Positions 1-10,944 of a DNA stretch of 64,000 nt are shown here, one piece after another. Source of the DNA: Pinus tabuliformis (taxonomy: Eukaryota > Streptophyta > Pinopsida > Pinales > Pinaceae). The notes under the pieces are model-generated. The model saw nothing but the letters and a program-made list of their open reading frames with translations, was not told where the DNA came from and made no database searches. Location: positions 1,673,733,078 through 1,673,797,077 of the forward strand of contig CM062816.1 of assembly GCA_031772625.1 (NCBI GenBank). Reading direction: 5' to 3'. A program made the translations under genes and the position numbers. The stretch's first letter is position 1. Every line of letters begins with the position of its first letter.

Positions 1-127
1 TGTAGGAATCCTATTAGGCCTCGAATATGCCCATTTATCCACCATACAACACCATTATTCATATCCTAAATTTCTATACTTCTACACTCATTTCATATCA
101 TAATGCGACAACTTGCTAGCAATTCGT
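1..127 (+). repeat. Tail of upstream array unit (block B)
   Basis: This stretch matches the part of block B found at about 15720-15840 and 42390-42510. It stops abruptly near 127, where the sequence jumps into block F. Compared with the unit 1/unit 2 junction, about 2.3 kb (the equivalent of 15840-18118) is missing, so this is a deletion junction between an upstream unit and unit 1. No gene is visible. Confidence 0.75.
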
Positions 128-246
128 TATAGAGGAGTCTAAGGGGTCACAATATAATCGAAGCAGACATAACAATAATAATATAAGGGCATAACAATAA
201 CAATAGTGGGCTTATATGGGGCACAATAATAATAATATGGGGATAA
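128..246 (-). repeat. Fossil gypsy LTR, unit 1, left part (block F)
   Basis: The sequence matches the middle of the ~333-bp LTRs at 56788-57120, 61047-61378 and 62989-63321. The shared features are the 'gagtctaagg' segment, the AACAATAATAAT tract and the 'gggcttctatgg' segment. It was split by insertion of the LTR element at 247; the rest of the fossil LTR resumes at 6811 and fades by about 6850. The minus-strand orientation is inferred from the intact elements of the same family in unit 4. Confidence 0.7.
242..246. repeat. Target-site duplication, left (GATAA)
   Basis: These five bases directly before the 5' LTR match GACAA at 6811-6815 with one difference. Units 2 and 4 have an uninterrupted site here (near 18230 and 52868) reading GACAATAGGGG, so the empty site is documented inside the window. 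Confidence 0.75.
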
Positions 247-2198
247 TGATGCAAGAGCATTAAACCCAAGAGAAAATGTTTGTAATTTAGTAGACATATG
301 GGGTCATGTACTTTTAGGAAGTTGGATTCCTAAGTGATAAATTAATGTAATATTAGGCTTTTGAGCATAGAATAGGAATCAATTAGATAATGAGAGGAAG
401 TGGTAAATACTTTTGAATTAAAGGAGAACCTGAGTGGTGACTAAATGACAACAGTCAGAAGTCAAATAGGACCCTTAAAACAGTTTCATGGTTTGAGGAG
501 CTAAGGATAGATTTTACAAATTAATTGAAGTATTAGTGGACATGGGATTTAGGAGTCAGTTCAATAGATTTAGGAGTCGGATGAGGATGAGTTCAACAGA
601 ACTCACTGGCATATATGTAAGCCTATGGGAAGATTCAGAAGGAGGCCATTGATATTGAAGAACAGACCTGTGAGAGACATAGGTCTCATTCTGTAATCAT
701 TGTTGATATTTAGTAATACAATCAACTCAATTTCGAGTTGGAATGCATGTTTCAAATGTTGAATTGTATGTGAATTATTAGGTTCTATAAGAGGGGTTAC
801 AGGTAGAGTTCTGTAGAACACACAGACGGAGAAAATGATACAGAGAATCGTAATGGATCATTGAATCCATTCGAAGGATCCAAGAGGACATTGATCAAAG
901 GAGCATATGAAGTTAAGCCAGGAGGAAGAGTGTGCAGTGAAATAATAGAGGACGGGAACCTTTGAAGAAAACTGAACCACAAAGGAAAATTTAAGAAATA
1001 GCGTAAAAACGCAAGTGAAAGGAAGATTAGTGAAGTGAAGAAAGAATGAATAGCAACCATTAGATCTTATAGATCAACGACCAGGATCTAATCACAGAGG
1101 AGACAGAGAAATATCACATCGATGAATGTTAACGAAGGAAGGCAATTTTTTAATAGTGAAAGCAGACTTCGAGCGGCCTCAAAACCGTAAGCAGTATTAA
1201 GAGTAGCGCATCTGATTCCACTGAGTTTGTGCCACGTAGCAGTGGGAGTGTGTGCGAAAAATTATTTATCGGGCAGTTAACCCCCATGTTCGTGGTCTAT
1301 CCGAAGTCAGAGTGAACCATGGGATCTACTATGTATAGATCAATGACGGAAGATTAATATACAAGTTGTTTGATCGGAGAAGAGTGAAGGAAAAGCGACT
1401 TGCGATAATGCGAAGTACTGATAAGTGGACCCGATGAAGTTATGAGCATGGCTTTATAAAGTTTGAAGTTCGACAGTTCATTCACATGTCGGAGAAGGCA
1501 AAGATCAGAATTTATAGTAGAAATGATTGAAGGAGGCGGACCCGACGATAAGCATAGTCGCAGGTTTAATGCTTTTTAGTGCTGGCCTTTTTGTTCTAGT
1601 GGTGTTTTCATTTGTTTTGGGTATGTTTCCTTTGTAAATGGGATAGTGAGGAATTAAGCGCCGATAGTGTATTCCGGGAAGTAATACAATCACATATCAA
1701 CGCAATGGAAGGATGAGTATTAAGGTGAACCGTGGAGGAGTCGATTACGATCAGCGATAAAGGTGGAACCTTGGGAAGCATGATAAAATCGTACTAAAAG
1801 TGGAAAGGTATGTTTTGGGATTTTTCCCTTTATAAATGGGTTTTTCTTTTGTGATGGTTTATAAAGTGAAAGAGCATAGATAGAAGGTTTTATATGTTAA
1901 AACATATGTAAACAAGGTATTCAAGGGAAATTTTATCCCGATAAGAAGAATTTGAATGAAAAGTCAGGATTAAAGGTTAATGAGGATTAAACAGGGTGAT
2001 TAATTTTCGATAGAAAGGAAAAGGTGGGTTAATGTTCAGACTTTGTTAAGTCTATGAATCCTTCCACATAAAGACTAAAAGGGGCCTTAACCATTAGAGG
2101 TTGAAGATTTGACTCCTTTGAGAGTTAAATACCTAGGACATATGTGTTTATGCATTTATATGCATACTGTGGGTATGTGCGGGGGTAACCCTGCATCA
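247..2198 (+). repeat. 5' LTR of the LARD-type element
   Basis: It aligns along its whole length with 4862-6810. TATA-like stretches suited to a U3 promoter occur near 1450-1460 (TTTATAAAG) and 1857-1865 (TTTATAAAG), both also present in the 3' copy. Minus-strand open stretches inside it, such as 603-821, are repeated in the 3' LTR (5217-5435) but resemble no protein I know and are probably chance. Confidence 0.88.
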
Positions 2199-2202
2199 TC
2201 AG

Positions 2203-2213
2203 TGGTATCAGAG
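2203..2213 (+). promoter_or_regulatory. Primer-binding site, initiator Met tRNA type
   Basis: TGGTATCAGAG begins four bases after the 5' LTR end. It is complementary to the 3' end of plant initiator Met tRNA, the commonest primer for plant LTR elements. The match stops after 11 bases. Confidence 0.85.
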
Positions 2214-2834
2214 AAGATTTGTAATCAAAGCAGGTTGTAATTGAAGTAATTGGGGTTAAAACAGAACAAAGAAATTCTATGTGAATGAATTAAAAGTAGA
2301 GTTATGTGTTAAGATGTTTATGCAGGCAAGGAAGGATCAGATTCTAATCTGACAAAAGAAGGCACGCAGGGGTGATGTGTAGCAAAACTTGCAGATGCAA
2401 GAGACAGAGGAAATCCATTCAAAGTATACGTGGAATGGTGAAACAAGATCGTGCTGAGATCTTGAAGGTGAGGTAACATGTTATGTTCTGTTTTAAATTG
2501 TGAATGTGTGTTTTTACACTAATGCACAAGTGATAGCAAGAGAAGTTGTGTGAGGAGAACTAGATGTGTTCTTGAAGGTAGAGTAAGGAAAATACTCTGA
2601 TGGAGAAGTGGTAGTGATCCTGAAGAATCCAACAAGAGATTGGACAGAGAGTGGACAACTCGAGTGTTCTCAAGAGAGAGTGAGAGATTGTAGAAGCCTA
2701 GAAGGAGAAAAGGTGTTTCTCAAGAGGAGGTTCCAGACAGAGGACCCATGCTTACCAAAAGAATGAGTGAGGAGAGCTTAGTGAGATAATATTACAGCAA
2801 GGAGGACTCGCTGTTGTAGATAAGTGAGGAGCTC

Positions 2835-4441
2835 ATGAAGAAAGAGGAGAAGAAGATGACTACTGATAGTCATAACATAGGTTTAGAGAGAAACCACAAC
2901 AGAAGAAAGATGAAGAAAGATGATGTTAAAGAAAATGGCAAGATGATGAATCAAGAGGAAATTGACAAAGAGGTTTCCAAGTTAAAAGAACAACTCAATC
3001 CATTAAGGAGAATGCTTGAGGAAAATAAGAGACTAGGTTGGGTCTTGAGGAAGAAGCCAGTGAAGTGACATAAATGGTAGTGAAAGCTACAACAGGGACA
3101 AGTAAGGTGGCTGATGGAAAAACTCAAAGAAGCTGAGTTGGAAATCGAAGAGTCCATTTGTGAACCAAAACATGGAGAAATTCTGGGAGAATGTGAAGAT
3201 GAAAACTTGAGGACTCGAACGTCAAGTGAGGCGAAATGGTCACATGGTTTTAAATCTAGAAAATTGTATACTTTTGCAGGTGAAGCATGTAAAGCAGGAC
3301 AATTTTCTAATATTGTCGTAAAGGAGAAAGAATACTAGCAGAACCCAAATTCTGTTTTGGAAGAAGATGAGATAGATAGATCTCATATACAGTTGGAGAA
3401 AGATATCAAGAAACCAAGTGAAGGGCTTGAGGATATTGAAGAGAAGACCATCGAAAAATTTCTGAATCATATGAAGGATTTAGAACAGCATGGAGATATG
3501 ATGGCTGAAACATCAAGTGGGACCACAGGGTCTTATGTTTCTAAGACTGATAGTTTGTCTGTGAATGCAGAACAAATGCAGGAGAATGTTAATGGAGATG
3601 GTGAGACAAGGACAGATCTTGGAGAAGATAAACATCAAGAGATTAAATGAAGACTTGAAAAAGAGACTATGTTAGCTAAAAACGTAGTAAAGTATCATCA
3701 GTTCACTATGATGATAGGCACAATGGAAATAACTATGGAAGCTGTTGAGGAAGAAGGACATCTAATGAAGGATGTTAAGAAGGAAGGAACCTGTGCAAAG
3801 GATTTAACCTTGGGAGAAGAAACACTAACAAAAGAGTGTTTGCAGAGGATGAGAAATCTTGTGAAGCTGTCAGAAGTATAGAAGGGTATCTTTTAGAAGA
3901 TGACCACTCTAGAGTAAAGGAGGATGAAGAATGTCTCTTAAATGAGAGAAGCAGTGAATTATTGCAGCAAAAATAACTTAGGATTGGAAGTGATGATGAA
4001 ATACTTGCAAAGTTTCATAGAGAAATTGCATTGCTGGAAAATTCAGAGTATGGCAGTGCGATTGCAGAAGAAGGAGTTCACTATAGTGGACAAGGGCAGG
4101 AAGACATCATTAGGACAGATGATGTGGAAGAGGGACTAGTTGATAGTCTCATGAATTCTTTTAAGAATTCAAAACAATATACTGATGTGCTAACAGAGGA
4201 GAAAGAAATAGAGCAACAAACTAAATTGTTACCAAAGGAAGATAGGGCACAAAGGCATTATGTTTTCGATTTTAACAAGTGTTTTGTGAGTGCAGGTTTT
4301 GTTGCAGATGATCATGGAAATTTGGAACAAATAAGTAGCTAAATAAACATGGAAGAAGAAGATTTCGTGGAAGAATTTAATCCATGGAACAAAGATGCTC
4401 AATTTCTGGATAGAATGCTGGAAAACCATGATTCAGTGTAG
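2835..4441 (+). pseudogene. Decayed acidic, coiled-coil-like ORF inside the LARD-type element
   Basis: Open stretches lie in one forward frame at 2835-3068, 3114-3338, 3357-3650, 3669-3881 and 3942-4139. They are followed by a shift into a second frame at 4031-4342 and 4349-4441. Together they suggest one former reading frame of roughly 500 codons broken by about five stops and a frameshift. The product would be rich in Glu, Lys and Asp, with heptad-like Leu/Ile spacing, as a coiled-coil protein would have. A further Lys/Glu/Leu-rich stretch continues near 4455-4600. I see no zinc knuckle, protease DSG or RT motif. It could be a diverged gag, an element-specific extra ORF, or a captured host sequence; the sequence alone does not decide. 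The leader from 2214 to 2834 shows no recognisable coding region. Confidence 0.5.
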
Positions 4442-4861
4442 ACATAAATAATCATGAAAGAGGGAAAGGATGAAAGGGAGGCAGTAAGTAAAAGTAACCA
4501 AAAACAGCTTGAAGAGTTGGTGGACAGCATCAACAACCTGAAACAAAGAGAAAGAGGAAAAATTAAGTGCCAAAATATGGACCAGCCCAAAGATGTGTAG
4601 GAAAAATAAATTGAAGATTTGTGGCAGCTGATGATGAAATAGGCCATAGGGAGAAAGTTGATGAAAACATGAAGGATGATCAATAAGAGTATGAACCTAA
4701 TTGACAAGGAGAAGAACATGGAGCAAAGGACGACACAAGTACAACAGTAGCAAAGGAGAAAAACATTTGAGCATTTACAAAACAAAGTATGGGATCTAGG
4801 AAGACAAATATCAGAAGGCACATGGTCAGGAGGTCATGAATACTTTTTTACTTTGAGAGTC

Positions 4862-6810
4862 TGATGCAGGAGCATTCAACCTAAGAGAAAATGATTGCAA
4901 TTAAGTAGACATAGGGGATCATGTATTTTTAGGAAGTTGGATTCCTAAGTGATAAATTAATGTAATATTAGGCTTTTGAGCATAGAATAGGAATCAATTA
5001 GATAATGAGAGGCAGTGGTAAATACTCTCGAATTAAAGGAGAACCTGAGTGGTGAATAAATGAAAAGAGTCAGAATTCAAATATGGCTCTTCAATAGTTT
5101 CATGATTCGAGGAACTAAGGAGAGCTTTTAGGAATTAATTGAAGTATAAGTGGACAGAGGATTTAGGAGTCAGTTCAATAGATTTAGGAGTCGAACCAGG
5201 ATGAGTTCAATAGAACTCACTGGCATATATGTAAGCCTATGGGCAGAGTCGAAAGGAGGCCACTGATATTGAAGAACAGGCCTGTGAGAGACAGAGGTCT
5301 CATTCTGTAATCATTGTTGATATTTATTAATACAATCAACTCAATTTCAAGTTGGAATGCGTGTTTTGAATGTTGAATTGTATGTGAATTCATAGGTTCT
5401 ATAACAGGGGTTGCAGGCAGAGTTCTGCAGAACACATAGAGGGAGAAAATGATACAGAGAATCGTAATGGATCATTGTATCCATTGGAAGGATCCAAGAG
5501 GACATTTATCAAAGGAGCATACGAGGTTAATCTAGGAGGAAGAGTGCATAGCGAAATAACAAAGGATGAGAACCTTTAAAGAAAACTGAACCACAAAGGA
5601 AAATTGAAGAAATACCATAAAAACACAAGTGAAAGGAAGATCAATGAAGATAAGAAAGAATGAACAGCAATCATTAGATCTTATACATCAATGGCCAGGA
5701 TCCAATCGCAGAGGAGATAGAGAAAGATCACATGAGTGAACTTTAACGAAGCAAGGCGTTTTGTAATAGTGAAAGCGAACTTCGGGCGGCCTCAAAACCG
5801 TAAGCTGTATTGAGCGCGGCGCACCTGATTCCACTAAGTGTGTTTCACATAGCAGTGGGTGTGTGTGTGAAAACCACTTTATTGGGCAGTTAATGCTATG
5901 CTTGTGGTCTATCTAAAGTTGGGGTGAACCGTCAGATCTACTATGTATAGATCAATGACGAAAGATTATTATACAAGTCATTTGATTGGAGAAGAGTGAA
6001 GGAAAAGTGACTTGCGATAATGCGAAGTTCCAATAAGCAGACCCGATGAAGTTATGAGTGTGGTTTTATAAAGTTTGAAGTATGACAATTAAATCACATG
6101 TTGGAGATGGCGGAGATCGAAAGTTATAGAGGAAAGGCCCAAAGGAGGTGGACCCGATGATAATCATAGTCACGGGTGTAATGTTTTTAAGTTCTGGCCT
6201 TTGTGTTCTAGTGGCGTTTTCATTTGTTTTGGGTATGCTTCCTTTGTAAATGGGATAGTGAGGAATTAAGCACCGATAGTGTATTCCGGGAAGTAATATA
6301 ATCACATATCAATGCAGTGGAATGATGAGTATTAAGGTGAACCACGGAGGATCCAATTGCGATAAAAGATAAAGGTGGAACCTCGGGAAGCGTGATAAAA
6401 CCATACTAAACGCAGAAAGGTATGTTTTTGGAGGTTTCCCTTTATAAATGGGTTTTTCCTTTGTGATGGTTTATAAAGTGAAAGAGTGCAGATAGAAGGT
6501 TTTATATGTTAAAACATATGTAAACAAGGTATTAAAGGGAAAGGTTATCCCAATAAGAAGAATTTGGATGAAAAGTTGAGATTAAAGGTTAATGAGGGTT
6601 AAGCAGGGTGATTAATTTTCGATAGAAAGGAAAAGGTGGGTTACTGTTTAGACTATGTTAAGTCTATGAATCATTCTGCATAAAGACTAAAATGGGCCTT
6701 AACCATTAGAGGTTGAACATTTGACTCCTTTGAGAGTTAAATACTTGGGACAGATATGTTTATGCATTTATATTCATACTGTGGGTATGTGCGGGGGTGA
6801 CCCTGCATCA
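4862..6810 (+). repeat. 3' LTR of the LARD-type element
   Basis: This is a direct repeat of 247-2198 with the same TGATGCA start and TGCATCA end. It is followed by the right TSD copy GACAA (6811-6815) and then the remainder of the interrupted block F. Confidence 0.88.
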
Positions 6811-6850
6811 GACAATAGTGGCACAAAAATAACAATAAGGGCTACAATGA
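6811..6850 (-). repeat. Fossil gypsy LTR, unit 1, right part
   Basis: The fossil LTR resumes after the LTR element (GACAATAGTGGCACAAAA). It loses similarity to intact LTRs near the 'aataagggctacaat' segment, at the same point as in units 2, 3 and 4. The truncation therefore predates the duplication of the unit. Confidence 0.65.
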
Positions 6851-9380
6851 AATCATTGGTACATTGAAATTACATATATATTCAATGCTAATATTTCGTA
6901 CTAGAAGTAGAAAATCCAAAATCTATGCTTAAATAGAATAACACATTACAAGTTTCCATTCTATTCAATTTACCATACAATGAAACAATTAAAAAAGGAA
7001 TGTAAGAGCAACCTGTCAAAGGTGAGAATTGAAATAATAAGAATTTCTATTCAAAAAAATCATTTTAAAATCTAGTGCAAAGTGTGAGTGGCTATTATTC
7101 CACTTGGCAAGATAAGTAAATCAAAGAATCATGGTGGTCCATTTAGAAACCTCTCAATGTTGAAATACTTGAACTACGCCACGCATGGCATTAGTACATT
7201 AAATAATATAAAATTCCCATTACACAAAGGATACTAAAAACCAAAAACTAAATGATACATTTGACTAAATGTACAAGTCCCAACCTGTACAATGAGGTTA
7301 CCAAGAGTCAAGTTGCGTGAGACCAGTATGGAAAATTTAGTTCAATGAAGAAGAAATAGGGAAAAGTAGCCTCTACCTATATCAAGACAAACCATAATTT
7401 GTTAGTAAATTAATAAAAAAATCATTGAAAACTTGTGGACATTGTGCCATAAGAAAGAGTAGTGTAGTTTAAATGAGAAGGGAATGTTGTTAATAGATCC
7501 ATCTTGACCAACTACAAAAGGAAAAATTTCTAGATTATCCTTGGACTGTTATAAATAAATAAGAAAAAGTTTACTACCAATATCACTATGTTATACAGAG
7601 ATGAGGGTTAAAACCCAAGCAAGTTTTTTTTGGGTAATCCTTAAAACCTTGGCAAGGGTTTAAACCCAATATTACAATCAGACAAGATGACCCAGTTCTA
7701 AGAAAATATAAAAAAAAAAATTAAAAACTAGTACAAGAATTTATGAAAACCCCGTAAGGGTTTCAATTCGAAACCATAAAACTTAGAGGGGTAATCTATA
7801 ATTTTTTCCCTAAGAATATCAATGGAAATAGAATGAATTTAGTCAAAGAAATGTGGCAGAAATTACCTAGAGTATTCACGGTGAAACTCGAGAAGGAACT
7901 CCACCTTTTTTTATTACCTGTAAAGTGGTCACAGGGGAAATAAAAATTAGAACCATAACCATGTCGAAAGAAATAAAAAAAAAAATAAAAAAATTAAATC
8001 ACAAAATTCAAAAACTTAAAGGATAACATTCTATGGAAAGTCTTGAAGGATAAACCCATGTGAAAACCCCTCAGACTCCATTAGAACATACAAACAACCA
8101 CTTAGAAGAGATGAATAGAAACCATGAAAAGGGTCTCCATTGGTGTAAAATCATTAATCATAACATGACTTGCAAAGGAAAAACACTGGAACAAATTAGA
8201 AAGCAACAATGGTGGACAAGAAAACTATGATTTAAAACCTTGGCTAAGTAGAAAATAGTGAAATGCATATCTTACGTTTGGTTCTCATTGTAATCAATTA
8301 CATAGAGATGAAATATCAGAATTGAAGAGAACAATAGAAGGGCACAAATGTCTTGTAGCCATACATAACACCTTTATAAGAGTAAAGGTTGAGGTTTGAA
8401 ACCTCCATTCATTTCTCCATAAAGTAATACATTGGTAGTGGCAGAAAGAGCGATAGAAAATTAACAAAGAAAAGGGACGCAAACCTAGTAATATTTCCTT
8501 AAACCCATGACCATTGGATTACCTTGATTAATCACCACTATAGAACATGAATGTTGTGTGATTAAGGTGTGTTGGCATGCACTTAAATTTCCAAGTGGAA
8601 TGCGCCACATGGGAATTGGGACCCAGAGGTTTATTCACCATTCGAGCATACCTATATGAGTGGTGTATGTAAAATTTTCAACAAAAATAATATTTAACCT
8701 ATTCCAAAGTGTTTCCCTTCCACCATAATTTCAAATGGGCCCCCACACATATATCAATCCCTTTGTTAGAAAAACAGGGGGGGATGCATAGATAATAATC
8801 CTTCTACTACGATTGGGGGAAAACCTCATGGTATATAATATAAATAAGTAAACGAGCTTTACATGAATGAAATGGCGGCACAATGAAAACTATGAACCAA
8901 CTTCATTCATAAGGCAACATGTATAGTTATGAGGTATGGTGAGACAAGGTCCTCCTAGCATATTTATGGGCATTATGTTTAAATATATATGGAACTCAAA
9001 TTATATAAACGAATTAAGTATGAATAAAATAAAAGTAGCGGGACTCTAGGTGCTTACAATAGAGTCAAATTCCATTGCAAAAGGGTTAAGTGTAACTATC
9101 ACATTCATGAATTTAAAGAAGAAATGTGGTTAGTGTTCAAATTATATCATACACATATGCATCATGATGATAAAAACATATTATGTAACTTTATTTATGT
9201 AGCTAAGTTTTTGTTTATATGTGATTGAGGTACATTATAGAGTCATCAATGTCATAATAAATCGAGTAAGATCACAGAGAAAAATCTATAGAAAATATCA
9301 TGACAATTCTAAGAAATATTAGAGAAAATTTAAAGAGAAATGTTGTCATTTCAAGTGTAATGAGCTTTTTTTTACATTGT
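6851..9380 (+). repeat. Block A, unit 1 (non-coding)
   Basis: This 2.5-kb AT-rich block is shared with 18271-20790, 28031-30516 and 52907-55452. All copies keep the same order of short landmarks, such as a 'gggtaatccttaaaacc' segment and a 'ggggccccacacat'-like segment, with many small indels. No frame stays open across copies. The short minus-strand ORF at 8294-8482 has a relative at 54366-54557 but is disrupted in units 2 and 3, so it is not supported as a gene. Confidence 0.75.
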
Positions 9381-9603
9381 CTCCAGGACTAATGAAGGCT
9401 CTATGAAAACATAATCATCTATTATTCCAGTATTTTCTAAAGTGTTTGACGATATTTTAGATGAGGCTAACATGTTCTTGGGAAACCCTAGCCGAGCTGT
9501 GTTGTTGGGATATCCTTGTATTCTCAAGATACTATGTTATAAGAATGCAACAAATATCGACAATGAAGAATTAAACATCTTGGAGAATCTAATTCCAACC
9601 ACG

Positions 9604-9782
9604 TGTTAGGTGTCAAAACCATCTATCAATTTCTCCTAGTTTAGTTTCAGTTAGTCAATTTTAGACGAGTTTCACTCAAGTCATTTATTACTGATGTTTC
9701 CAATATAATCTTATTTAAATGATTCGCAATACTGATAAGAGAAATCCTCTTCTCCATGTTTTGTTCTCCTCAATTTTTCTCA
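9604..9782 (+). mobile_element. Putative short copia-like LTR (fossil) in block C
   Basis: The segment starts TGTTAGG, ends CA, and is followed at once by TGGTATGAGAG, one base from the initiator-Met primer site. Units 2, 3 and 4 keep the same junction, with TGGTATTAGAG at about 23187 in unit 2. The 179-bp size and adjacent primer site fit a short-LTR or TRIM-like element whose 5' end was absorbed into the unit. I did not find a matching 3' LTR, so the left boundary and element type are inference. Confidence 0.45.
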
Positions 9783-10013
9783 TGGTATGAGAGTGTAGGC
9801 TATGTAAAACTCTCTTAGAGAAATAGTGAGAAGAGACTAGGTTCACTCGAGTCATTTATTGGTGATGTTTCCAATCTAATATTATTTAACTGATTCATAA
9901 TACTCGTAGAACAATCCTCCACACCACATTTTGTTATCTTTAATTTTTCTCATTGTATTAGAGTGCAGGCTGCGTAAGAATCTTTGAGAGTAGTAGCGAG
10001 AAGAGGCCAAGTC
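9672..10013 (+). repeat. 171-bp direct tandem duplication in block C
   Basis: Two adjacent copies start at 9672 and 9843, each spanning the LTR end, primer-site region and following leader. In the second copy the primer site has decayed to TTGTATTAGAG. Unit 4 has the same duplication (from 55746 and 55916); units 2 and 3 have a single copy. Confidence 0.7.
9783..9793 (+). promoter_or_regulatory. Primer-binding-site-like sequence in block C
   Basis: TGGTATGAGAG matches the initiator Met tRNA complement except at one base. It directly abuts the CA end of the putative LTR. Its position is conserved in the four units. Confidence 0.5.
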
Positions 10014-10944
10014 ACATAAGACTCCAAAGAGAGCAGTGTCTCAATTTTTTGTAGCAAATATTGTGAGAGGAAGCTGAGGAGAAAGTGCAAAAGCAACCTA
10101 AATTCCGCACATGTGAAGAACAAGAAGTGTGCCAATTGTCCACCTTTAAAGCGAGCTGTGTATGTCATTTTCGCGGCCAAGAAAAAAGAAAATGTGCAAA
10201 CATGATGCCAATTGAAGCAATGCACAAAATTGTGAGGAGAACCTCTTGAGATCTAGGCAAATAACGATAGTTTAAAGAAAAACCAAGGGACCAATTTTTT
10301 GCTAAGGTATGAAAGTTCATTTTGGTACTCCACTAAGCGATAAACCATTCAATTCAAAAAGGACAAGTCACAAGTCGGACTTCAAACTTCATTTTATTTT
10401 CCAATTTTTTAAGTGGGCTTAAGACATTAGTTCAAGAGCTCCGCTTTTGTGATTTTTCAAAAAATCATATATTCCTTTTAAGAAGAAAAGGACTTCATTG
10501 AAGTGTTGTTTTTCATTTAAATGAATAATCATGTGGGGTATTGTAATAATTTTCAAGGGAGGGGTTTTATTTTGTAAAAAAAATGGGTTTTGTTTATTTA
10601 AAGTTTTTTTTAAACAAGAATTTGAATTATAAAAAAAAGGAGAGTTGCATTTAAAAATAATAATAAAATTAAGATTTGAAAAGAAAATAAAAAAAAAGGG
10701 CATTGTTCCAATAGGTGTTGTGGGTTGTGTTATTTTTGTGAAAGCTTTGTGAAATTGTCACCTTAGTAGAGCTTTTTTTTAGAAGCAAGGTTTTTGTGAA
10801 ACATTTGTAGACTCGTTTGTCTGTGGAAGCCAAGCCACATCAACGCTTTTATTGTAGTTAGTTGTAGTCTCTACAGTTTGATTCGCTTGTTGAGTAGTAG
10901 TGAGCCAACACTTAATAGATGGAAAAGCTAATATGCTATGAAAA

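Larger units (their letters stand above)
247..6810 (+). mobile_element. Non-autonomous LTR retrotransposon with ~1.95-kb LTRs (LARD type)
   Basis: Two direct repeats of about 1.95 kb (247-2198 and 4862-6810) flank a 2.66-kb internal region. Each LTR begins TGATGCA and ends TGCATCA, a perfect 7-bp inverted pair. A primer-binding site for initiator Met tRNA lies four bases after the 5' LTR, and a 5-bp TSD flanks the element. No gag zinc knuckle, protease, reverse transcriptase, RNase H or integrase could be found internally, so mobility must have depended on proteins supplied in trans. The internal part holds only a decayed acidic, lysine-rich reading frame. No clear polypurine tract precedes the 3' LTR. 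The LTRs differ at roughly a tenth of positions by eye, which suggests an old insertion. It is younger than the array unit it interrupts. Confidence 0.88.
9381..10944 (+). repeat. Block C and leader, unit 1
   Basis: The block starts at the conserved 'tctccaggactaatg' point. It contains a copia-like LTR end with primer site (9604-9793), a 171-bp tandem duplication (9672-9842 and 9843-10013), and a leader of about 900 bp with A and T homopolymer runs (10420-10700). The same order is seen in units 3 and 4. No coding sequence is apparent before the X frame. Confidence 0.7.

Noticed and set aside
603..821. ORFs inside the long LTRs (603-821, 5217-5435, 1505-1693, 6066-6305) as genes
   Set aside because: They are minus-strand stretches paired simply because the two LTRs are copies; composition and lack of any motif do not support coding.
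4800..4861. Polypurine tract before the 3' LTR of the LARD-type element
   Set aside because: The bases directly before 4862 include a T run and TTGAGAGTC; no purine-rich tract adjoins the LTR.
8294..8482. Minus-strand ORF with a relative at 54366-54557 as a small conserved gene
   Set aside because: The similarity is explained by homology of block A. Units 2 and 3 have it disrupted or in another frame, and no domain or start context supports it.
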